DNA of 64,000 nucleotides from Bin87 sp963665395 (GTDB taxonomy: Bacteria > Chloroflexota > Dehalococcoidia > Lucifugimonadales > UBA3495), in the NCBI GenBank assembly GCA_963665395.2, contig OY762251.1, positions 4,154,001-4,218,000 on the forward strand, given 5' to 3'. The notes below the pieces were generated by a model. It was not told the origin of the DNA. It ran no database searches and saw nothing but the letters and a program-made list of their open reading frames with translations. The position numbers and the translations under genes were made by a program. Below, in pieces: positions 34,755-42,792 of the stretch (positions are counted from its first letter, which is position 1; every line of letters begins with the position of its first letter).

Positions 34755-35717
34755 TTACACCATCGCCAGTTGCCCGGTGCGGGTCATTCCGGTATCGGCA
34801 ATCAGGTCAATCCAGCGCAACCGCTTGCCGATGCAGGCGCGTACCAAGTCGGCCATTTGGGTCAACGTGTCCTTTGGGCGTCCGTTGTGCCTGCCCTCGA
34901 ACTCGGTGACATAGCGGTCAAGGTGCTTGGCGGACATCCAATGATAGATCCCGATATATCCGCGCTTGAGCATTGCCCAGAACGATTCAAGGCCGTTGGT
35001 GTGCGCCATGTCCCGCACGTATTCACCGACGCTATGGGCTACGGTTTCGTGTGGGCGGTTCAGCCGATGATAGGCGGCGGCTTCGTCGGTGAATACCAGG
35101 GTGGTAGGTTCCGTGCGCTGGTGGACGAATTGCCGGAGCGTCGGGCCATCGGTGTTATCAACAACCTCGGCGTCAACCTGGCCGGTTTCCCTATCCTTGA
35201 CGCCGGCGACGGCGGTTTTGCCGACTGCCCCACGTCCGCGCCGCTGTTTCTTGGATTCGTGTTTGTTGGCCTCTTTGCCGCCGATATAGGTTTCGTCGGC
35301 TTCCACGGGGCCGGAAAACACCGGATCATCGCCGGACATGGCTTCGCGGATGCGATGACCGAGGAACCAGGCAGAAGTCTGGGATATGCCCAAATCCCGA
35401 TGCAGTTTCATGCTGGAAACGCCTTTGAGATTCGTCAGGATTTGGTAGAACGCGATAGCCCACTTGCGGAGCGAGATTTTGGACGATTCCATGACCGTGC
35501 CAACCTTGACGCTGAAATAGGCCCGGCAGTCGGTACACCAGTAAGGCATAGGCTTGGCGTTGGGAACTTCCCGCGTCCGCTCACTGCCGCAACGAGCGCA
35601 TACGCGGCCTTCCGGCCAGCGGATGGACTCGAACCAGGCTTGCGCCGTGGGTTCGTCCGGGAACATTTCGAGCAGCTCGATAATCCCGATTCCGTTGCGA
35701 AAACTCTTGCCTGCCAT
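34755..35717 (-). CDS. IS1595-family transposase
   Basis: 320 residues. The N-terminal zinc ribbon is CARCGSERT...YWCTDCRAYFS; a helical region SMKLHRDLGISQTSAWFLGHRIR follows. Catalytic core: VEADETYIGG (first Asp), LVFTDEAAAYHRL (second Asp) and HTNGLESFWAMLKRGYIG, the DDN(K/E)-type third motif. The frame is intact. The promoter at 35749-35777 has its -35 box in the right terminal repeat. Confidence 0.93.
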   Translation of the reverse strand: MAGKSFRNGIGIIELLEMFPDEPTAQAWFESIRWPEGRVCARCGSERTREVPNAKPMPYWCTDCRAYFSVKVGTVMESSKISLRKWAIAFYQILTNLKGVSSMKLHRDLGISQTSAWFLGHRIREAMSGDDPVFSGPVEADETYIGGKEANKHESKKQRRGRGAVGKTAVAGVKDRETGQVDAEVVDNTDGPTLRQFVHQRTEPTTLVFTDEAAAYHRLNRPHETVAHSVGEYVRDMAHTNGLESFWAMLKRGYIGIYHWMSAKHLDRYVTEFEGRHNGRPKDTLTQMADLVRACIGKRLRWIDLIADTGMTRTGQLAMV

Positions 35718-35723
35718 GCGGTT

Positions 35724-36704
35724 TCACCATCCCTTGATTGCTGGGATGATGATAGCCGAAACAGGCAGTTTTGTCAAGTTATCTTGGTAATTCCCCTCGA
35801 GATTGGGAGTATCGTCCGGTGGCGCGGCCTGGCGTGTGGGCGATTTCGCAGTGTCCGGTATGTCCGGGTGGTTTTGGACAAAGGCGTCCCACGCCTCGAC
35901 GATGTATTCGGCGCGGGCAAAGTCTTCCAGGCTCGAAAAGGCGTCTTCACTTATTGCACCAGACACCTGATGCTTCTCCATCTCATCAAAGAGGCGATTC
36001 ATAGCCTGGGCAGCGCCATGCAAGCCCTGCCGCAATTGGATGACTTCTGCCACGGGGATCGCTATGTTGCCGGCTTGACTATCGTATTGATAAGCAGGTG
36101 ATTCTGCGGCAAGTGGGCCAGTCAAAGATCGTATAAACTGGCCGAGACTACCCATCACTGATGCAGCGGCGCCGAATTTGTTCAGGTCTTGAGCCGAAGG
36201 GCCGTTGGCTCCAATTGTTAAGAGTACATTGACTGATTCCAGAGCCGTGAGTTGACGTGTCATTACCTCCGTAGCCGCTATCGTACCGCTGTACAGATAG
36301 ACAATTTCCTTTACGGGAACTGACAGCGTGGCGGTATGGACATCATACTCGAGGGGCGGTGTTTGGCTGGTTAGTCCGTCGGCGTGGCGCTGGTCACGTC
36401 CGGCAGCGCGCTCCGGCGTGGGCCAGAGTTGGCGGCCAACCGTGATGCGGTCGGACTGCGTTTCGGCTTGCGCGATGTCATAAGCGGCCTGCATCCGGTG
36501 CCAGGACCGGGCGCTGCCGCCGAACACCTTGCCCACGCGGATGGCCATTTCCGGAGACAGTCCGGCGCGCCCCGCCACCAGGTCAGACAGTTCGCCGGCC
36601 GAGACTCCCAGGGCCGCCGCGGCCTCTGGGATGCTCAAGCCCAGCGGTTCAATGCACTCGTGCTGGATAATCAATCCGGGATGAGCCGGATCTTGCATCG
36701 GCAT
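35724..36704 (-). CDS. higA: HigA-like antitoxin, C-terminus replaced by transposon sequence
   Basis: 326 residues. The N-terminal HTH of the HigA kind is HPGLIIQHECIEPLGLSIPEAAAALGVSAGELSDLVAGRAGLSPEMAIRVGKVFGGSARSWHRMQAAYDIAQAE (residues 8-82). A long C-terminal part unusual for HigA (about 100 residues is typical) is of unknown fold. The last 23 residues (GNYQDNLTKL...AIKGW) are read from the IS1595 terminal repeat; the original tail is at 33852-33934. The HTH half is untouched, so DNA binding may survive. Preceded by the higB-like gene at 22 bases, in the toxin-first order. Confidence 0.82.
   Translation of the reverse strand: MPMQDPAHPGLIIQHECIEPLGLSIPEAAAALGVSAGELSDLVAGRAGLSPEMAIRVGKVFGGSARSWHRMQAAYDIAQAETQSDRITVGRQLWPTPERAAGRDQRHADGLTSQTPPLEYDVHTATLSVPVKEIVYLYSGTIAATEVMTRQLTALESVNVLLTIGANGPSAQDLNKFGAAASVMGSLGQFIRSLTGPLAAESPAYQYDSQAGNIAIPVAEVIQLRQGLHGAAQAMNRLFDEMEKHQVSGAISEDAFSSLEDFARAEYIVEAWDAFVQNHPDIPDTAKSPTRQAAPPDDTPNLEGNYQDNLTKLPVSAIIIPAIKGW
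35749..35777 (-). promoter_or_regulatory. Promoter of the IS1595 transposase
   Basis: TTGACA (35772-35777, read on the minus strand), a 17-base spacer and TATCAT (35749-35754), 32 bases upstream of the transposase ATG. The -35 box lies inside the terminal inverted repeat. Confidence 0.7.
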
Positions 36705-36726
36705 TGTCGTCGCTCCTGTGTTCCGG

Positions 36727-37005
36727 CTAGTGGTAGTCTGTCAAATCAACGTCGTGAATGTTGCCATCCGCGAAGCGGAAAACGATACGCCAGTTGGCGG
36801 ACACTGTCACTGCCCAATAGCCGGCCAGGTCGCCACGCAACGCATGAAGGCCGAAGCCGGGCAAGTCCATGTCGTCGGGGTTTTCGGCCTGATCCAGGCT
36901 GGTCAATATGTACCGGATTTTCCCGGCATACTGCGGCGGAACCCGCCGGCGCTCACCTCTTTCGTAGAAACGCCGCAGGCCGTTGTGGTGGAAATTGAGT
37001 ATCAC
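36727..37005 (-). CDS. higB: HigB-like toxin (RelE/ParE superfamily)
   Basis: 92 residues, normal for HigB. It has LRRFYERGERRRVPPQYAGKIRYILTSLDQAENPDDMDLPGFGLHALRGDLAGYWAVTVSANWRIVFRFADGNIHDVDLTDYH, with the family's W-x-V-x-V-x-x-N-W-R-I-x-F strand set. RelE-fold HigB toxins cut mRNA on the ribosome. It precedes the higA-like gene; both are transcribed away from the FIST gene's 5' direction on the same strand. Confidence 0.92.
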   Translation of the reverse strand: MILNFHHNGLRRFYERGERRRVPPQYAGKIRYILTSLDQAENPDDMDLPGFGLHALRGDLAGYWAVTVSANWRIVFRFADGNIHDVDLTDYH

Positions 37006-37062
37006 AAATTCCCACCGCCGGACCGCCAGGACGACACTCCTAGACAGATCGCTCTGCGATTG

Positions 37063-38262
37063 CTACAGCCGCGGGCGGAAGATGCCGAAGCTGCTGGTGT
37101 AGCCGTGGAGGAAGGTGGTGCCGCTGACCGGGCCGATTTCGCCGTTGCAGAAGAAGCCGCCCAGGGGAACCGCCGCGCCTACCTTTTCGTGGAAGACCTC
37201 GGTGTCGTGGTTGGGGCGGCCGTAGAGGTACTTGCCCCGGCCCAGGCAGGAGAAGAGCAGCGCGCCGTGGGCCGGGTTCTCCCGGTTGTCCACGGCGTAG
37301 CGTTCCAGGACGGCGGACAGGTCGTCGGCGGAGGTTTCGGCGTCGCGCAGGTGGAACTGCACCAGCTGGCCCTCCTTGAGCATCTCGCCGATGGCCAGGA
37401 CGCCGCTGCGCTGGTCCATGCCCATCACGTTGCGGATGAGGAAGTCGCCCTGCTCCGGTTGGTCAATCAGGGCGTCCATGACCACGCCGAGGAAGAGGGA
37501 GTGCTGCATCAGGTCGCGGTCGCGCTGGCCGGCCCGCTGGAACAGGCTGCGCAGCACGTCGATGGGCTGCTCGCCGTCCAGCTCCACCAGGAAGTTGCGG
37601 TCACTGCGGGTGATGCGCATGGGCGAGCCGATGGGCCGGCAGCCCTGGGCTACCACCGTCTCCACGACGATGTTGCCGGACAACGCCACGCCGACGGCGC
37701 CGGAGTCGTGGTAGTCCCTGCCGAGAAACAGGCCGTTCTGCCTTGCGCCCTGGGCCGCGCTGGCCAGGCCGCCGATCTTGGCGGCGGCGGGATAGGCGTA
37801 GTCCATGCCCAGCAGCAGGTTCTGGGCCGGGAAGGACATGGGGTCCACCAGCAGGACGAACTGCGGCTCGTCGGTGGGGTCAACGCCAAATGCTTCATGC
37901 CACTCGTTGGGCCCGGCGTCCAGGCTGGGCAGGTTATCGCCCTCCAGCCGGATGGGATGAATGTTCACGCCGGGCAGGCTGGCCACGGTGAGGGACACGG
38001 CCGGTTCCTGCTCCACCTCGCTGCCGCCGCCGATGATGCCGCCGCCGGAGCAGCCCAGGATCATGGCCTGGCGGCCCAGCAACTCGCCGGCCAAATCCGG
38101 CAGGTTGGCGTAGTCCGAGGCGTACTCGGAGGATGCGAAAACCACGGCCAGATCGGGGGCGGTGTCGCCCATGGCGGCGCGGACGGACGCGGCGCACTCG
38201 GACAGCGCGGCGCGCAAACTGTTCTGTTGGGAAAGCGCAGAAGCCCACTGCATAATTGACAC
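37063..38262 (-). CDS. FIST-domain sensory protein
   Basis: 399 residues comprising FIST_N (about 30-215: DLAVVFASSEYA, ILGCSGGGIIGGGSEVE, FVLLVDPMSFPAQNLLLGMD) and FIST_C (about 220-390: FLGVVMDALIDQPEQGDFLIRNVMGMDQRSGVLAIG, GALLFSCLGRG, PLGGFFCNGEIGPVSGTTFLHGYTSSFGIFRP). FIST domains are thought to bind small ligands such as amino acids and usually occur with signalling modules. Here it stands alone, with no kinase or methyl-acceptor nearby. Confidence 0.92.
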   Translation of the reverse strand: MSIMQWASALSQQNSLRAALSECAASVRAAMGDTAPDLAVVFASSEYASDYANLPDLAGELLGRQAMILGCSGGGIIGGGSEVEQEPAVSLTVASLPGVNIHPIRLEGDNLPSLDAGPNEWHEAFGVDPTDEPQFVLLVDPMSFPAQNLLLGMDYAYPAAAKIGGLASAAQGARQNGLFLGRDYHDSGAVGVALSGNIVVETVVAQGCRPIGSPMRITRSDRNFLVELDGEQPIDVLRSLFQRAGQRDRDLMQHSLFLGVVMDALIDQPEQGDFLIRNVMGMDQRSGVLAIGEMLKEGQLVQFHLRDAETSADDLSAVLERYAVDNRENPAHGALLFSCLGRGKYLYGRPNHDTEVFHEKVGAAVPLGGFFCNGEIGPVSGTTFLHGYTSSFGIFRPRL

Positions 38263-38370
38263 CTCGCGCGGGCCAGTGTGGCCCGGCCCTGATAGATAGA
38301 TAGACGGGCTTGCCGGTTTGGGGCGAGTATAGCACAGGGGACGGGTGGGCTACCGCGGGGCAAATTCGGC

Positions 38371-38688
38371 CTATTCCAGCAGCAGGAAGTCTTTTCGCAC
38401 TCGGGCCAGGAACCTGGCGTCGGTCTGCGCCAAGTCGTGCAGCTCCACGATGATGGGCAGGTCCGACTCGTCGAAATCTTCATCAAGGTTGCCCATCACG
38501 GCGGCTGATATGGGTCGCCCCTGGTCATCCAGCATCAGGTCCAGGTCGGAGTAGCGCCGGGCGCGGCCTTTGGCCCGGGAGCCGTACACCCAGACCCGGG
38601 CCTCGGGCAGACGACGGCGGATGATGTCCAGCACCTGGGATCGATGCTCCGCCGGCAGGTCAATGCTGCGGGTCGATTCATCCGCCAT
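38371..38688 (-). CDS. mntA: MNT-type nucleotidyltransferase antitoxin
   Basis: 105 residues from the ATG at 38688. Polymerase-beta-fold signature: VWVYGSRAKGRARRYSDLDLMLDD (GSRAKG followed by SDLD), then SDLPIIVELHDL with a third acidic position. In the HepT-MntA system this enzyme AMPylates and silences the HEPN toxin. It overlaps the end of the HepT-like gene by 11 bases. Confidence 0.9.
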   Translation of the reverse strand: MADESTRSIDLPAEHRSQVLDIIRRRLPEARVWVYGSRAKGRARRYSDLDLMLDDQGRPISAAVMGNLDEDFDESDLPIIVELHDLAQTDARFLARVRKDFLLLE

Positions 38689-39085
38689 CGGCGATACCCT
38701 GCTCCATAGAATTGAGCAACGCTCTGGCGTCGGCGGCGAAGGCGGCGGCTCCCTCAGCAACCATGATGGCCATGGCTTCCAGATATGCGTGCGCCACCCG
38801 ATTGCGATTTTCCACGTGCCTGAGCCATGCCTCGCAGTCGGAAATGATGCCCAAACGGGCGGCGTGGCGTACCAGTTGTCGCGGAGAAATGACGCGGGCG
38901 TCGGGCAGAAGATAAACCGAGTCCAGATAATGTCCCAGCGTGGTGATGGCTTGGGAAAAAGTGAAAGTGAAGCGCGTTATGAGCGCGTCTCTGACGAACT
39001 CAGCGTCCGGGTCATCAGCGTACGCCGCCACCCCCCTGTCAAGTTGGGCGATTGCGTACCGCAAAGATTCCAGATAAGCGTCCAT
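38678..39085 (-). CDS. hepT: HEPN-domain toxin (HepT-like; nucleotidyltransferase substrate-binding type)
   Basis: 135 residues, all-helical: RYAIAQLDRGVAAYADDPDAEFVRDALITRFTFTFSQAITTLGHYL, then WLRHVENRNRVAHAYLEA. The R-x4-H ribonuclease motif (RNRVAH) followed by AY is intact, including the Tyr modified by MntA in characterised systems. It is the first gene of the pair and overlaps mntA. Confidence 0.9.
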   Translation of the reverse strand: MDAYLESLRYAIAQLDRGVAAYADDPDAEFVRDALITRFTFTFSQAITTLGHYLDSVYLLPDARVISPRQLVRHAARLGIISDCEAWLRHVENRNRVAHAYLEAMAIMVAEGAAAFAADARALLNSMEQGIADGG

Positions 39086-39381
39086 GAAAGCGCCGTTGGG
39101 AACAGTGTGCCGGCTGCGGCCGGATACAGGATAACACGGCGCTGGAGAGGATCGTTCTCACCCGGCTACTATGAGATCTTGTACCGCGTTCCGGCCGACG
39201 ATTCCGATAAACGCGAAACAGAAAAGTAACGCATCGGCAATAGTTTGTTAATCGGCTTGCAACCGCCGCTTAACACCCGGAACCTACGCTTCTGGTGGTC
39301 ACATTCAATCCAAAAGGGACGCCGCCCACCGTCCGCCGCCGGCGGACGAGACGACGCCTCAAAACTGAACCGGAGGCAAAA

Positions 39382-40743
39382 ATGTTATCAGCCACCAAAT
39401 CTTTATTCAGTTCCGGCGTATTCAGCCACGGCGTCGCCGCGGTGAAAGAGTACCCCTTCTCACTGCGGCGGACGCTGCTGGCGTTGGCGGTGGGCCTGCT
39501 GGCGGTGGGCCTGCTGGCGTCGTTCAACGTCGCCTTCGCGCAGGACGACGGGCCGACCGTGGAGTGGGTCAACGGCTACGCGGACAACATCGTTACGGTG
39601 GTTGCCGCGGCGCTGGTCTTCTTCATGCAGGCCGGTTTCGCGTTTCTGGGCGCGGGCCTGATCCGTTCCAAGAACACCACCAACTACCTGACGAAATCCT
39701 TCATGGACTTCGCCATCGCGTCGCTGGGCTTCTGGGCCTTCGGGTTCGCCTTCATGCTGGGCGACACCGCCGGCGGGTTCATCGGCCTGACCGGATGGTT
39801 TCTGACCGACGGCGACTACGTGGGCTGGATTTTCCAGATGGTGTTCGCCGCCACCGCCGCGACGATCGTGGCCGGGGCCATGGCCGAGCGCACGAAATTG
39901 CAGACTTATCTGGCCTACAGCTTCATCGTCTCCGCGATGATCTACCCCATCTACGGCCATTGGGTCTGGGGCGACGGCTGGCTGGGCGCCCTGGGCGCGC
40001 TGGACTACGCCGGTTCCGGCGTGGTGCACGCGGTGGGTGGATTCGTCGCGCTGGCCGGCGCCGCCGTGGTTGGCCCTCGCATCGGCAAGTTCGTCAACGG
40101 ACGGCCCCAGGAGCTGCACGCCCATAGCACGCCTTTCGTGGTGGCGGGCACGTTCATCCTGTTCTTCGGCTGGTTCGGTTTCAACGTGGGCTGGGGCGAC
40201 GACATCGGCCTGAACGCCGTCAACACGCTGCTGTCCGGCGCCACCGGCGCGGTGGTCGCCATGTACATCACCCTGATTGCCAAGGGCAAGGCCGACATCC
40301 TGATGGCGTGCAACGGCGCGCTGGCCGGACTGGTGGGCATCACCGCCCCGGTGAACTTCGTGGACCCCTGGGCCGCCGTGGTGATTGGCGCCATCGCCGC
40401 GCCGGTGATGTACTTCGCCGTGATGTTCGTGGAGCGGGTGCTGAAGATCGACGATCCGGTCAGCGCCATCAGCGTCCACGGGTTCACCGGGCTGTGGGGC
40501 CTGCTGGCCATCGCCATTTTCGCCAAGGACGGCGGACTGGTGAGCGGCAGCGCGGCGCTGCTGATGCCGCAAATCGTCAGCATCGTTGCGGTGGCCGCCT
40601 GGTCGTTGATAACCGGCTTCGCCCTGTTCTTCCTGCTGAAGTTCACCATGGGCGTCCGGGTCAGCGAAGCGGAAGAGATGACGGGCCTGGACATCTCGGA
40701 GCACGGCATCCAGACCTACCCGGAGGCCACGGCGCGGAGCTAA
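39382..40743 (+). CDS. amt: Ammonium transporter
   Basis: 453 residues from the ATG at 39382 after GGAGG. A cleavable signal-like segment (LLALAVGLLAVGLLASFNVAFA) precedes an 11-helix Amt/Mep/Rh channel. Visible: LVFFMQAGFAFLGAGLIRSKN, YPIYGHWVWG, the conserved histidine regions HAVGGFVALAGAAVVGPR and AHSTPFVVAGTFILFFGWFGFN, and SVHGFTGLWGLLAIAIFA with the second pore His. No glnB/glnK follows; a terminator comes directly after. The gene frame is open upstream to 39295 without support. The 39086-39381 gap holds no gene. Confidence 0.95.
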   Translation: MLSATKSLFSSGVFSHGVAAVKEYPFSLRRTLLALAVGLLAVGLLASFNVAFAQDDGPTVEWVNGYADNIVTVVAAALVFFMQAGFAFLGAGLIRSKNTTNYLTKSFMDFAIASLGFWAFGFAFMLGDTAGGFIGLTGWFLTDGDYVGWIFQMVFAATAATIVAGAMAERTKLQTYLAYSFIVSAMIYPIYGHWVWGDGWLGALGALDYAGSGVVHAVGGFVALAGAAVVGPRIGKFVNGRPQELHAHSTPFVVAGTFILFFGWFGFNVGWGDDIGLNAVNTLLSGATGAVVAMYITLIAKGKADILMACNGALAGLVGITAPVNFVDPWAAVVIGAIAAPVMYFAVMFVERVLKIDDPVSAISVHGFTGLWGLLAIAIFAKDGGLVSGSAALLMPQIVSIVAVAAWSLITGFALFFLLKFTMGVRVSEAEEMTGLDISEHGIQTYPEATARS

Positions 40744-40782
40744 CGCTCGGGCTTACCAACAGAAATTTTCCTCTCCTCACCG

Positions 40783-40822
40783 CGAGGGCCGGGGGTTGTG
40801 GCCACCCTCGGCTCTCGTTTTT
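40783..40822 (+). terminator. Rho-independent terminator of amt
   Basis: CGAGGGCCGGGGGT and ACCCTCGGCTCTCG arms (two wobble positions) around GTGGCC, followed by TTTTT, about 40 bases after the amt stop. Confidence 0.8.
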
Positions 40823-40891
40823 GGGCTGTGGAGGACAGCGGTTGGGCTACGGAGATTTAGATTTGGGCAAACTCATCTCGCCTTGTAACCT

Positions 40892-41773
40892 TTACAATAA
40901 GAGAGGCGGACGCCTGCGTATTCCGAATATTTCGTGGCCCGCCGATTGGTCTACCAGTTTGGGCACGCTCACGTCATAGATGGCATCGGTTACTTTGCCA
41001 CTAAACGGCCCGGGGTTCCCTATCGTATCCAGAGCATCAGTGGTCAAACCAAATTGTGTTGAAAACGCATAGGTAACATCCAAAAGGCCCTCACACACAG
41101 CGTACTGAGTGTGTAATGCGCCGGGCAAACTGCTCGGGAAATTATCTCGGGAGAACCCGGCAGCGAACGATGCGGCGAACGCCACACTTTGTTCGGCCGT
41201 GTAGTTGACTAAGTTACGCTGCTTAATCAGCCAGATTACATCGTTTGACACAGGCGTCAAAACTGGCAAATATTGAGGATTAGCGATTCGCCTGATGCGA
41301 AGAGCGGCCTTGTAAAAAGCTTCCCAAAAACGCTGGTGAGATCCATTTCTGGTAAGAGCATATTGCGCCCGGCCGTTCCCGATCCTCCGCCTTTCTAATT
41401 GCTGTCTGCCCGCCTGAGAACTGACGACATCAACTACGTGATCTCCATATATGCGACAACCGAACAATCCGAGGAGGGCGTTAGCCGCATACCATGCCCC
41501 ATAGTACAGGGTTACGTGAGCCCAGTGACTCGCACTTGAGACCATTAGGTCCAACGCTCGCCGGTAGTGGCTAGCCGCCAGGAACAAATAGCGCTCAGTA
41601 TCCCGCAATGCCAACGTCCGGTATTCATCGAATCCGGATGTACCTTCGGCGATGAGACCTCTATTGCCCCAACGACGGCGGACAAAGTCGTCCGCAGAGC
41701 CACTCGACGTAGTAGGGGTGGGTTGAAATTGACCGCAGTAGTGCGTGGCACCCGGTGCCGTAAAAACTCTCAT
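40892..41773 (-). CDS. HEPN-like protein, third gene of Dam/DGQHR operon
   Basis: 293 residues, helical. Two parts recall HEPN proteins: RYLFLAASHYRRALDLMVSSASHWAHVTLYYGAWYAANALLGLFG (61-105, the long paired helices with YYxA) and WLIKQRNLVNYTAEQS (181-196), where Arg186-x3-Asn190-Tyr sits in the place of the HEPN R-x4-6-H motif. The catalytic His is not evident, so ribonuclease activity is uncertain. Last gene of the operon, 5 bases after the DGQHR gene. Likely the effector or a nucleic-acid-binding subunit; inferred. Confidence 0.6.
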   Translation of the reverse strand: MRVFTAPGATHYCGQFQPTPTTSSGSADDFVRRRWGNRGLIAEGTSGFDEYRTLALRDTERYLFLAASHYRRALDLMVSSASHWAHVTLYYGAWYAANALLGLFGCRIYGDHVVDVVSSQAGRQQLERRRIGNGRAQYALTRNGSHQRFWEAFYKAALRIRRIANPQYLPVLTPVSNDVIWLIKQRNLVNYTAEQSVAFAASFAAGFSRDNFPSSLPGALHTQYAVCEGLLDVTYAFSTQFGLTTDALDTIGNPGPFSGKVTDAIYDVSVPKLVDQSAGHEIFGIRRRPPLLL

Positions 41774-41778
41774 AACTG

Positions 41779-42774
41779 CTAAAATTCCGACAGCATTTGG
41801 CGCCTGATAACTTGGTAAATGGCAGATATCCCTGCCGATCCCTGCATGGACCTTATTGCTTCGGGATCCAAAGTTGCCTCGTCGATACGTTCCAAGTAAG
41901 GGATAAAATCCGCAATGCTTGGCTCGCGAAGTGTCGCTGGGTCCATGATTCTAACCAACTCTGACAACATCCTGAACAAAGATCGCAAAACACGAGCTTT
42001 GAAGTAGTAGGAATCGCGAGTACCCCATCGATCCGAGTCAACCTCTCGGATCGCGATCGCGTAATGCAAAACTATCTGGTATTGTTCGATGAACGAGAGG
42101 TCCGCCAATGGAGTGCGACGGCGCAGAAGGTCCCTGAATTCAGGTGCCAACGATGCTTGCTTGATGAGCATTTCTGATTGTTCGCCTGTGAGGTCAATCC
42201 GTTGGTAGAACGGGCTATCCTCTTCTGTTGCCAAGAGGAAAACTATCTCGGCTGCAGCCAAGCGCCCCTGATCGTCTTCTGGTTGAATCAGCCGGACAAG
42301 ATCCCACCTCAACGACGCTGGCACCCGCTTTTGCGTATCGTTGATCTCCAAAAACAACTGAGCCATTTCTTCCTGCGAAAGTCCGGTATGGATCATGCAG
42401 CCGTAGGGGGCGTCGAAACTTGAGTGAGCTTGCGCCCAAAGCCTGTGTTGCCCATCGACCACCAAAAATTTCGTGCCATCGGGGATAGTGATTTTGTCCG
42501 CGCGGACCTCAATGGTTTCCGCTTCGGTCGCCAAAACGATGGCGTTGGGAAACGTACGTTGTTGATCCAGAACTGCTAACGCTATTTCACGCGCCCTCTC
42601 AGTCCTGACCATGCGCTGGAAACCTTCGATAGGATCGTCGTATCGCCAAGACGGCGTCGTATGCTGAAGCAACCAATTTCCAGGCAGCATCGCACAAATG
42701 ATTTGTGGCTTTTCTTGAAGAGTAAACCCTTGTGTAGAGATGCCCGCTGCGGTTTTCCGTGTTTCCTCTTCCAT
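41779..42774 (-). CDS. DGQHR-domain protein (DndB-like)
   Basis: 331 residues. The defining motif KFLVVDGQHRLWAQ is at 103-116 (Asp107 to Arg111), followed by CMIHTGLSQEEMAQLFLEINDTQKRVPASLRWDL, the pattern of DGQHR/DndB proteins related to ParB-like folds. DndB is the transcriptional regulator in phosphorothioate (Dnd) systems; other DGQHR proteins occur in defence loci with modification enzymes. No dndACDE genes are in the window. It lies 18 bases after the Dam-type gene and 5 before the HEPN-like gene. It could sense DNA modification state or repress the operon. Confidence 0.85.
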   Translation of the reverse strand: MEEETRKTAAGISTQGFTLQEKPQIICAMLPGNWLLQHTTPSWRYDDPIEGFQRMVRTERAREIALAVLDQQRTFPNAIVLATEAETIEVRADKITIPDGTKFLVVDGQHRLWAQAHSSFDAPYGCMIHTGLSQEEMAQLFLEINDTQKRVPASLRWDLVRLIQPEDDQGRLAAAEIVFLLATEEDSPFYQRIDLTGEQSEMLIKQASLAPEFRDLLRRRTPLADLSFIEQYQIVLHYAIAIREVDSDRWGTRDSYYFKARVLRSLFRMLSELVRIMDPATLREPSIADFIPYLERIDEATLDPEAIRSMQGSAGISAIYQVIRRQMLSEF

Positions 42775-42792
42775 TCGTTGCCTTCCCCAACT

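Larger units (their letters stand above)
33935..35795. mobile_element. IS1595-family element carrying a DNA methyltransferase
   Basis: 1861 bp with perfect 25-bp terminal inverted repeats starting GGGAATTACC (33935-33959 and 35771-35795). It is flanked by 8-bp direct repeats CTCGAGAT (33927-33934 and 35796-35803), the usual duplication length for IS1595. It holds two convergent genes, a DNA methyltransferase (+) and the transposase (-), with 4 bases between their stops. It is inserted in a higA-like gene. Perfect ends and intact frames suggest recent insertion. Confidence 0.93.

Noticed and set aside
36718..38259. 513-codon plus-strand frame opposite the FIST gene
   Set aside because: Antisense to a clear FIST-domain protein, low-complexity His/Ala/Gly content.
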